Of a stretch of 64,000 nt of DNA, positions 49,601-58,195 are shown one piece after another (position 1 is the first letter of the stretch; each line of letters starts with the position of its first letter). Both the position numbers and the translations under genes were made by a program. The notes under the pieces are model-generated. The model searched no databases, was not told the DNA's origin, and saw only the letters and a list, made by a program, of their open reading frames with translations. Origin of the DNA: Toxonevra muliebris (taxonomy: Eukaryota > Arthropoda > Insecta > Diptera > Pallopteridae); NCBI GenBank assembly GCA_963691655.1, contig OY829328.1, forward strand, positions 73,350,400-73,414,399. Direction: 5' to 3'.

Positions 49601-52600
49601 TGGATTGATTAATTTAATAAATTTCCTTCATTTGATTCCTTTGACTCATTGACTTATTGTTCTTTTTGATTTATTTATTTATTTTATTTTTACAACATCC
49701 TAATACAGCAAGATTAAAAAATATCTTATAATTTATAGTATTAGTCAAAGTGTCTTAAAATGAATAGAACAATTATATAATTGACAAAACAGAGTATTTA
49801 AAAAAAAAAAAAAAAAAAAGTTTGACTTAATTTAAAATTATTAAGAAAAGTGTTTTAAATTATTAAGAAAAATGTTTTAAAAGACCAATTTTGAATTGCG
49901 ATGCGTTGCTTATTATTTGTAAATGACTAGGAAGGGAGTTCCAAAGACTCATAGTGTAAATAAAATATTGACGTTCAGATGTTAAGTTCGAGTGTTTAAA
50001 TATAATTAAATTATTAGATCGCTGTGAGCGCGTAAAACAAAGTCTTTCATATAAATAATTAGGCTCCTTAGTGAAAATAATCTTATGCAAAAAAATTAGA
50101 TTTTTGTACTTTAGAAAATTGTTAAGGCTAATAGAGAAAATCTGTTTAGCATAGCGCGAGACGTGATCTGTTCGTTTTAATCCATAGATGTACCTGGCAA
50201 TGTTATTGTAAAGGACATTCAATTTTCTATTGCTCACAGCGTCACTATTAGCATATATTTCGCAGCCGTACAACAAAGTTGGGACCAGATAAGTTTTCAC
50301 AAGTAAAATTCGTATTTTCTTTGGAGTGAAATATTGTGTTATCCAAAGAGAACGAAGCATTCCATATACTTTTCCTATTGTACTACAGATGTGAGTATTC
50401 CATGTAAGGGTTTGATTAAATATGATTCCAAGGTTTTTTGCTGAATCTACATAGTCAATTTCAGTGCTATTCAATTTAACTTTTGGGATGTTAATGGTGT
50501 TTATCGGTTTCCTAGCAATTACTAGACATTTAGTTTTATTTGGGTTAAGGCACAGACCATTTAATGACGCCCAATCCTGTATACGCTTCAAGTCTTCGTT
50601 TAGATGGTTAACGCAAGTATTAATTTCCTCCAGTTTGCAGGATGTGTATAATTGCACATCATCTGCATATATGTGAGCCTTACAATTTTTCAAGATGAGT
50701 GGTAGATCATTCACGTACATAACAAATAACAAAGGATCCAGAATGGAACCCTGTGGCACTCCCTTAGTAACGGGAAGAAGACTAGAAAGTTTGTTTTCAA
50801 TGCATACTGCTTGGAATCTATCTGTGAGATAGGACTTGATTAATTTGGTAGCTGTAGAGGAAAAGTTGAATAAATGTGAAAGTTTTGAACATAAAATTGT
50901 GTGATCCACGGTATCAAAAGCCTTAGAGTGGTCGAGAAGGGCAAGAAAAGTTACCATTTTATTATCAATCTCTATACGGATATCTTCACATACATTGATG
51001 AGTGCGGTAACGCAACTTCTTTTTGAGCGAAAGCCTGATTGCCTATCTGTGATTAAAAAATTATCTAAAAGATATTTGTTCATTTGCTTATGCATTATGG
51101 ATTCAAGAACTTTAGACAAAAATGGCAGGATAGCAATCGGACGGTATTCATTTGAAGATTTTGGAATGGGGATAATTTTAGAACGTTTCCAAGTTTGTGG
51201 AAAAACAGATGTCATTAAAACAGTGTTAAGAATGTGTGTTATATGTGGTAATAGTTGAGGAAGTAATGATTTTAAGAACACCGGGTGTATTTTATCAAGA
51301 CCCATAGCATTAGATTTTATAGTCAAGAAGGATTCGAAAACCTCAAATTGGGTAACACATGAAAAGCTAAATTCAGATTCCGTCATTGGTAAACTTTTTA
51401 AATCGTGACTAATATTTCCTTGCGTCGGTAGATTGAGAAACTTTTTGTTCATATCATTTACGTCAAGATTCAGGTTAGCAGGGGTCTTGTTACAACCGAT
51501 ACCAATATTACGTATTTGTTTCCATGTTTGCTTACTACCTACAGCTTCTGTAAACCTTGTGTCATAAAAAATTTTTTTAGAGGTTTTAATTTCTTTTGTA
51601 ACCAATTTTCTGAGTTGCCTATACTTTTCATGCAAGCTTGAAGTTTTGTACCTCTTCCAGCGACTAAAAGCTTCATCTCGTTCGGATATTAAATTTTGTA
51701 TTTTGATAGAAAACCAAGGCTGTTTGTTCCGTCTTACTATACCCTTCTTTTCTGGTACATATTTGTCAAATAAGTATTTTAAGGTGCTGTCTAAAAAAAG
51801 TATTTGTTCATTTACGGTAGTCATAATTCGTATATAGTTCCAATTTATAACCTGAATCTCATTATAAAGCATAGCATAGTCAATGTTTCTAAAATCTCTG
51901 TAATAAAATATGTTGTCTGTTAATGTAATCTGAGAGTCATAAATTAAAAATATTAAATCATGTTTTGAAAAAACGGGCAAAGAAAGTTGGTCATATAGCA
52001 AGGTTTTTGAGTTGTCATCCACAAAAAATATATCTAAAAGAGTGTTCTTAGTATTTGTGTAATGAGTTGGGACAACACGATTTGTAGGATAAAGCCCTAT
52101 AGCCTGCATACTATCTAACAAGTTATTTCAGTCATTTACATTTTTATGAGTCATTTAGTTTTTATTTGATTCATTTGCTTTATTTGCATTAATTGATTCA
52201 TTTAGTTCCTTCGATTTTTCTTATGAATTTGATAGAACATTTCATGCATTTAATTGATTAATTTGATAAATTTATTTCATTGTGTTCCTTTGACTCATTT
52301 ACACTTCTTTGAGATTCATTTGAATTCCATTTGTGATTTTTTAGAAATTTTTCTCAAGTTTCATTTAGCATTTATTTGAAATTCATTAAAGATGCATTTG
52401 ATATTTGTTTCGGATACTTTTAAAATTAATTGACATTCATATGAGTTCTACTTGAATTTTGTTTAAGATTCATTCGCGACTAATTTGATATACTAGTTCT
52501 TTTAATTTGTTTTTGATTATATGACAATTACTTAAACGACAAATTAATTTCATTTCAGTTTGATATTTGCGTTGCTAAATTCCCTCATATGGAATCACAT

Positions 52601-53026
52601 TTAAATCAAACATTAAATGTCAATGTCGAAGGCGATAAACGTGAAGGTGGCTATAGTTTTATGTGTATCGATGCCAAATGGGATGCATTGCAGCGTAGCG
52701 GTCCCTGGAATCCTGTTGAGTTAAATACACTGGAATGTATGCATCGTGATTTAAAGTGTAGCAGAGAAGTTACAGATTTAATTTTGAGGTAAGTTGTAAA
52801 AAAACTTAAAAATTATTTGTATAAGCAACAATTATTTGTATCATTTATCATAAATAGATCGCATGATACTGTATTTTATGGCTATAAATCGGGACGTAGT
52901 GAATTCTTTTATAAAGAACCAGCACATCAAATTACTGGCATACCACCACCTTCAGATCCAATGGGAAATGTGGCAATGCGTGCTAAGGCACGCTTAGAAC
53001 GCGATCATTCCTACATACTATTTTAA
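40604..53026 (+). CDS. Hps4: Hps4, BLOC-3 subunit
   Basis: With Hps1 it forms BLOC-3, a Rab32/38 exchange factor for lysosome-related organelles (eye pigment granules in flies). Exons: 40604-40611, 43881-44115, 44187-44423, 46445-46539, 46603-47197, 47273-48427, 52559-52788, 52858-53026; 907 residues. The N-terminal longin-type domain reads MIVFVYDTECLKEEADDP, YFHPSWVSDTQKVALCGQLMG, NGKFVLKEFGRFTL. The middle is long, Ser/Asn/Asp-rich and disordered (NSTTSTTTTAY); the C-terminal block holds FMCIDAKWDALQRSGPW and FYKEPAHQITGIPPP. The first exon is proposed because ATG-GCA-AA ends in GTAAGT and joins in frame (MAKETMIVF). If it is wrong, ATG 43888 is the start. The 75-nt interval 47198-47272 is in frame but looks like an intron. 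Confidence 0.85.
40612..43880. other. Proposed Hps4 intron 1
   Basis: A 3.3-kb stretch with no recognisable exon. It contains one MITE (43082-43251). An 80-codon frame at 43620-43862 ends beside the Hps4 exon but lacks a good donor. Confidence 0.45.
43082..43251. mobile_element. 170-bp MITE with GCACTAGCGGATCC termini
   Basis: GCACTAGCGGATCC at 43082-43095 is matched by its complement (13 of 14) at 43238-43251. Inside, AGGGGGCTGGAG and CCCCCCTTGGAG extend the pairing near the ends. A single half-like copy (GCTAGCGGATCTTAAGGGGG) occurs at about 35829. Confidence 0.65.
44505..44580 (+). mobile_element. Fragment of dispersed SINE body
   Basis: GGTTGGACCTACAGTTT followed by CGATTCCGAACGGCGGTGTG aligns by eye with the body of the tRNA-derived SINE at 54670-54860 on the same strand. 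The tRNA head is not present here. Confidence 0.55.
45000..45415 (+). mobile_element. 5'-truncated LINE, RNase H/C-terminal tail
   Basis: The open part reads YHLSKLGLSHETEFRLC, EDDETTSHILCECPALARQ, the Cys-rich block that follows RNase H in I/R1/Loa-type LINEs (typically CxxC...HxxxxC). It ends about 100 nt later with a short ATA/AAT triplet run (45392-45412), the usual tail of such elements. Inactive fragment inside an Hps4 intron. Confidence 0.75.
48480..49690. repeat. TTTGATTCATTTG degenerate array with ~190-bp order
   Basis: About 1.2 kb in the Hps4 intron made of TTTGATTCATTTG-like words. A longer unit is visible: ATTGTTCTTTTTGATT recurs near 49183, 49375, 49564 and 49656, so about 190 bp with one short unit. 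The array resumes at 52140 after an inserted LINE. Confidence 0.8.
49691..52130 (-). mobile_element. 5'-truncated non-LTR retrotransposon insertion
   Basis: LINE inserted antisense to Hps4 within the TTTGATTCATTTG array. The 3' end (plus-strand 49691) follows a short AATA-type tail (GTAAAAATAAAATAAATAAA on the minus strand). The 5' end lies near 52130, inside the endonuclease region, so it is 5'-truncated. A clear target duplication could not be set because the surrounding DNA is itself repetitive. A run of 19 T on the minus strand (49801-49819) lies in its 3' UTR. Confidence 0.8.
49863..52121 (-). CDS. LINE endonuclease C-term + reverse transcriptase
   Basis: A 752-codon frame without stops. 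The start is the end of the apurinic-type endonuclease (THYTNTKNTLLDIFFV ... FSKHDLIF), where the usual SDH catalytic triplet reads SKH, suggesting a lost Asp. Then a linker and a reverse transcriptase: YRPIAILPFLSKVLESI, SGFRSKRSCVTALINV, ALLDHSKAFDTVDH, GVPQGSILDPLLFVMY and the catalytic box YADDVQLY. The C-terminus has the LINE pattern SLWNSLPSHLQ. No RNase H is seen, which fits the Jockey/CR1 group. The intact frame suggests a recent insertion, although the first codon is not a real start because the 5' part is missing. Confidence 0.88.
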   Translation of the reverse strand: MLDSMQAIGLYPTNRVVPTHYTNTKNTLLDIFFVDDNSKTLLYDQLSLPVFSKHDLIFLIYDSQITLTDNIFYYRDFRNIDYAMLYNEIQVINWNYIRIMTTVNEQILFLDSTLKYLFDKYVPEKKGIVRRNKQPWFSIKIQNLISERDEAFSRWKRYKTSSLHEKYRQLRKLVTKEIKTSKKIFYDTRFTEAVGSKQTWKQIRNIGIGCNKTPANLNLDVNDMNKKFLNLPTQGNISHDLKSLPMTESEFSFSCVTQFEVFESFLTIKSNAMGLDKIHPVFLKSLLPQLLPHITHILNTVLMTSVFPQTWKRSKIIPIPKSSNEYRPIAILPFLSKVLESIMHKQMNKYLLDNFLITDRQSGFRSKRSCVTALINVCEDIRIEIDNKMVTFLALLDHSKAFDTVDHTILCSKLSHLFNFSSTATKLIKSYLTDRFQAVCIENKLSSLLPVTKGVPQGSILDPLLFVMYVNDLPLILKNCKAHIYADDVQLYTSCKLEEINTCVNHLNEDLKRIQDWASLNGLCLNPNKTKCLVIARKPINTINIPKVKLNSTEIDYVDSAKNLGIIFNQTLTWNTHICSTIGKVYGMLRSLWITQYFTPKKIRILLVKTYLVPTLLYGCEIYANSDAVSNRKLNVLYNNIARYIYGLKRTDHVSRYAKQIFSISLNNFLKYKNLIFLHKIIFTKEPNYLYERLCFTRSQRSNNLIIFKHSNLTSERQYFIYTMSLWNSLPSHLQIISNASQFKIGLLKHFS
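52140..52520. repeat. Continuation of TTTGATTCATTTG array
   Basis: Same repeat language as 48480-49690; 52140-52300 is close to the unit at 49390-49560 (TTTTTATGAGTCATTTAG, GATGCATTTAATTGATTA). It shows the array was continuous before the LINE arrived. Confidence 0.75.
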
Positions 53027-53424
53027 ATTTTACTACTAGTAGTAATCCCAACAGTTGTGCAATCGTAGTAATATGAATATGTATGCAGATAAATATGAAA
53101 TACTCGCATAGATTAACGAGAAGCTAAAGAAAAGCACTCCGAAAAATTTGATAAGAAAGATATTTAATATGCAGTTTGGTTTGCGATAGCTGCCTAACTA
53201 GTATATAAACTTAATTAATACCTATTCTAGAATATTTTTTCAACAATATCTATAACTATGGTATACACTATATGCTAAATGAATAATGCTCTGTAGTGTT
53301 CTCTGTTTATTGTAGTAGTTTTAACTTTTAGCTTGTCACTTCGTCGTATATGTTTACAGCTAGCTTTATTGCTTTTGCATTCATTTATTATGCTTTACTT
53401 TGCAATTAATTAAGTACAAAGAAA

Positions 53425-53430
53425 AATAAA
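53425..53430 (+). terminator. Poly(A) signal of Hps4
   Basis: AATAAA 400 nt after the Hps4 stop, in an A-rich stretch. Others lie downstream near 54090-54120. Confidence 0.45.
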
Positions 53431-54669
53431 AATATAAATTTATTTATGCTATTTCTTGTTATTATTTTTCGCCATTCGCATATTGTTGGTTACTTTTAAG
53501 TACTACTATCTACACCTATCTATCTATTTTTTGAAAACTCTATTTTGTACCTTGAAAAAATCACTACAAATCATAACTTACACATATTCCATATATTTAT
53601 ATATATTTTATTATAAAGCATTTCATTGTATTCATTGTACTATTGTAAAATCTTATTCTATGTATTATTAGAACATTTTAGAAAAATATTGTGCCAATTA
53701 AACATTCCGTCAATGGTAATAATTGCGTAAAATTTAAGAAACAAAAATATTGTTATAAACATGAAAAACGTGAACTTAGCAATTAAGTTAAATTTGTAAA
53801 AGAAAAACGAAATTGAAAATGTGCTTTATTTTTACATACTCGTACATACAATTACGTGCAATTTATTTGTTTTTTTTATTAGTTTTGTAAATTATATATA
53901 CTGTGCAATTGTCCCTTTTCAATGCTTTTATTTGTTTTTTTATTTCACTTACCATGCATATTATTTTTGTTTATCGTTTTTTATCATTTCAAAACAACAA
54001 AAAATCTATAAATTCCTACCTAAATGATAATATTATAATTATAGCAGTACAATATTTGATAAATGATTTGTAGTTTTAAACCGTAAATAGAAAAATAAAT
54101 ATACAAATTTAACAAATAAATAAATCTTCACATGAGTATATTTTTTTTTTTTTTTTTTGCTAACGAATCAAATGCATCATTCTATGAATCAATTAGATCA
54201 AATAAAAAAATTAAAGAAATAAATCAATATATTTATTAAATCAGCAAAAAGATTCATAGATTGTAATGGGGTAGGATTGCCACTTCGGGGCAAGTAGTTA
54301 TAACTGTCTGCAAACTCAAACAGCCTAAATGAATATAGGGTAATCAATCCTTATGATTTTGTTGACCAGGAACTAACAAAAGAGAAAGCATTAGTAGATC
54401 CAAGTTTGAAATATTCGGTTCCACTAAAGTTAAATACACCCAGCTCTTTTTTACACTGTAAATAAGTTCCTTAGAAAACCGTCTGAAAAAATCGTGTAAA
54501 AAAATACATGTGACATATGGTAAATTTGGGGATATGTTCCACAACTTTAAAAAATCGCGTAAGATGAAAATGTTTTCCCAAAAAACCGTGCAAAAAAAGT
54601 TTAATTCCTTATTACACTAGTTTAGGTTCGATTGGAGTAGCTGCCGAGATATACCCTTAGGCCTGAACT

Positions 54670-54860
54670 GCCCATTGTGATACCACATAGTTGGACCCAC
54701 ACTTCAATGCCGATTCCAAATGGCGGTGTGGCAATTTTTTATCAGTTTGGTGGTTTTGCCATTACCAACCAAGAAGTGTACTTGTATGAAGACGGGAATC
54801 GAACCCGAACGTCCCAGATGAAAGTTTAATGCACTACACACTAGACTATCGAGGTTGTCT
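54670..54860 (-). mobile_element. tRNA-derived SINE
   Basis: Read on the minus strand, a tRNA-like head (CCTCGATAGTCTAGTG ... GGTTCGATTCCCG) carries a perfect RNA polymerase III B box (GGTTCGATTCC, about 54795) and an A-box-like TAGTCTAGTG resembling tRNA-Asp/Glu. The head is followed by a body (ACAAGTACACTTCTTGGT ... CCGCCATTTGGAATCGGC). Body fragments recur elsewhere in the window (44505, possibly 33206, 36367, 17600, 11704). No intact cloverleaf anticodon arm, so not a functional tRNA. Confidence 0.75.
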
Positions 54861-55779
54861 AGTTTACACGAAAAACTAACCAGAAAATAAAAAGGGGTTT
54901 TTAGACTAACTGTGGGTATAATGGTTGATCCAATTGACATAAACTGTAAATCATTCGAAGTTTCTAACGAAATTGCTTGTCTCTTCGGAATATTTTGTTT
55001 AGGTTGTTTAGGGATTTTATTAATAAGGGTTCTATAAAAACGATGTAAAATAATATTGCTTATAGATCTTTTCTAAACCGAAAATATAACACAATATTAC
55101 CTTTTTTAGTAGTAAAAAATTATCATCAATGCAAATTATACTGGAAATTTCACAATCGAATTAAAACAAAAAAATTTATTTAAACATCAACTTTTACAAC
55201 TCTATTAAAATTATTTATAGTAACCTACGAACTGAACACTTTAGCACAAAATAAGTACTAAATAACGAAATGCTTTGTTCAAGTTGAAGTACAAGGATAT
55301 AAAGAAAGAACTAATAACAAAATTCGGGTATTTCCCAATTGTATTTTGTTATTGTATACATAAATTTACTGTGAGACACTGTAAAAATTAGAATTAAAAT
55401 TTTTTTTTTGGGATTCGTGTTAGAACAAAAAATTCATGTAAAAAAGTGCATTTGTTCTTATTTGAGAACCGTGTTATTTCAAAATCGTGTAAAAAAATAC
55501 TGTGTAAAAAAAGAGTTGGGTGTATAAATTCTGTTCCCAGATTAGACGGTTGAAAATGTTATCTGTTTCCTTAAGTTAGAGCCGGCCTCAATATAAAGTG
55601 TCTTTCCTTTTCTGGAATGGAAGGCTGCAACTCACCAGTTTGCAGATAACCCAAAGATATTCAAGGATCTAAAAACGATGGCAAATTAGTCTCCAAGTGC
55701 TAGTCCGATAAATCTATGAAATCTGCCAGCATTAGCAGGAAGAGGCGAATTTAGGATTTGAGTTTGAGGAGGGCAGATT

Positions 55780-56660
55780 TATGGTAAAATTATCAGATCA
55801 AAAACCAGACCAACAATAAGACCACAATCCAGTCAAAAACCAGCATATCTAATCAAAATTCAAATTGACATTCAAACTCAAATCGAATAAAAGAATCTCC
55901 AAAAGGAGATGGAATTCAGGTAAAAACTCAAATCAGAAATCTAATTAAAATTCAGTATAAAAAGTGACCAAATTCAGATAAAAATCAGACCTAAATTCAG
56001 ACCAAACTTAAAACAAAAATTGAATCACAATTCAGTCAAAAAACGTAACCCAAAGTCAAACCACAAATCTAACCAAAATCGGAGCAAAATTCAGATAAAA
56101 ACTAAGAACAAAATTCGTTTCGAAATTCGGAGTGAAATTCAGGTCAAAACTAAGGGTTTCATCACGTAACTTCTAGGCGGTTATCGTCAGAACGACACTC
56201 ACTTAACGATACCGTCTAAGATTTGATTTAGGTATGAATTTATTGACGGACGTAAGCGCATTACTATGGTATAGTTTATTGTATATATTTTACAGTTTAA
56301 GAGCTATTTGATTTGTCAAAAACGTTATTTTTTTTTTCGTTATTACAAAAATATTATAAAATTAATATTGAAATATGCAAGTATTAAAAGGTTTGTGAAT
56401 TAAAATTTAATACAAATTAATCAAAAACAAATTCAAATTCTGATAAAGGAAATCAAGCTAAATTCATTAAAATTCAGACTAAAAATGTGACTCGAAGTCA
56501 AACCAAAACCAGACTAGATTTCGGATCTAAAATCTAGCCAAAAGGAAATGAAATCCTAACAAAAAAGCAGAACAACATTCAGACCAAAAATTCGGTAAAC
56601 AATTTATACCAAAACTCAGATTAAAAATTAGACCTAAGAGTAGATCAAAAACAAACCGAA
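55780..56660. repeat. CAGACCAAAATTCAGA degenerate array (two blocks)
   Basis: Two blocks, 55780-56150 and 56400-56660, of words such as AAATTCAGACC, AAAACCAGACC and AATCAGA, separated by unrelated AT-rich sequence containing a T run. Same vocabulary and strand as 9240-9530. Confidence 0.75.
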
Positions 56661-56879
56661 ATTATGACATCTATGAACTCATCCTGAAATACTAAATTTA
56701 ATGTTGTGTATATAATAAACAATTAAACTGTAGAAGCATTTTTTAAGGTTATGATCATTGGCATTTTTGAGAGGGACTGAAGCCTCTCTCTCCTTTTGGA
56801 TCCGTCATAGAAATGTTAAATGCTGAAACTAAATTTTAGCAAAAGACTATGCTCCCCAGGACACCAGTATCCAACTGAA

Positions 56880-57140
56880 GCCAAGCTAAATAATTTAATC
56901 AATTGAATCAAATGCATGAAATCGAATTGAGTGAATGAATTTATTGAAGTAATTCAACAAAATTAAGCAAATGATTCATAGCAACCAAATGAATGGAGTG
57001 TATTAAATCAATAATGTGAGTCAAATGTATCAACTGAATCAATTAAAGTAAATAAAATAAATAAATTAGATGCATCAAAGTAATAATTTTGATCGAAATA
57101 ATCTATTTTATTACCAAATCGATGAAATAAATGAATAAAT
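56880..57140. repeat. AAATGAATCAATTGAATC array
   Basis: Short imperfect repeats whose words are the reverse complement of the TTTGATTCATTTG array at 48.5-52.5 kb. A smaller patch of the same kind is at 54165-54240. Confidence 0.65.
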
Positions 57141-58195
57141 TGTAGTGTTATTAAACCCCTTTCAGTTTTTCTAGAACGTTCTTTAACTCGGAGTAATTTT
57201 CATTTTTCTAATCCACTTTTTTAGAGTGGTTCAGACACATGTGTGACCTCAGTACGTAACAGGACTCTGAGACTACGCGTGACAGTGATCAGTTTTACAC
57301 ACAACTCCAATGGGAATAATGGAGAACTATGCTCTAGTTAAAGAGATATTTTACATCGGATATTATGGAAAAAAGGACGTCATTAACTACGTTGGACTAG
57401 AAGCCAATTCAAAAGGACTTGACTCGCTATTAGACCTTACAAACTGATTTCAGCGTCAACCAACAAAAATAAAGTAAGTTCTCCTTTCTAAGTTCATTTG
57501 CAAATTATCTTCTTCTCCATTATTAAAAATTTCCTTAGGTACTGAAGTATATCAAATCCTGCTGGTTCCGGAACTACTATAAATTTGATCAGTTTTTAGG
57601 AAACTTGTTTTCAAATGATGGCATAGAGCATGAGCAGAGCAAAACTATTCCTATTCCTCAGTAGTGTTATTACTTACATTTGAGTCGATTTCTAATAGAG
57701 TACTAGTTTAGGTTTATTCTTTTTCATATTTAGTGTTTTATTTCAAAAAAAGTATTTAAAAGGAAGTAAGTAATTAATAAATTTTCACATTTGAGATCTA
57801 AAATTTTTATTTGGATATAAAATCCATGGGTACCGGCTCTGAGTTTTTTTTTTTATTAATGCTTGTGATAACGATATTTAAAATATCGTCAATAATATTA
57901 TACTTAAAATGTGCTTGCTTGGGCCCATCGCTATTTAAACTTACTGGAGATTCTTTACAATTTCCATACGAAATTTTTAGTTTTATAAAAGTGCTCACAA
58001 TATTCTTATTTCTACAATACATTCAATGTAAGCTATAATACTTAATGCTAGTATATAAAATAAGTATAAGTATTTAACTTAAGTTAATTTTTAAGTACAA
58101 TACATTTCACTAATAACTATCACCGTGAATTCTATTCTATTCACTCTATTTAATCACCATACGTAAATAACGTATTTTTTTTTTACAATTTCAGC

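Larger units (their letters stand above)
53431..58195. other. Intergenic, repeats only
   Basis: Between the Hps4 and LRR 3' ends (tail to tail). Contains a T run (54141-54158), a tRNA-derived SINE (54670-54860), CAGACCAAAA-type arrays (55780-56660) and an AAATGAATCAATTGAATC array (56880-57140). No gene seen. The last part should hold the LRR gene's 3' UTR. Confidence 0.6.

Noticed and set aside
54790..54860. Functional tRNA gene on the minus strand
   Set aside because: The B box is perfect but no full cloverleaf or acceptor stem can be formed and it is fused to a dispersed repeat body, so it was called a SINE.
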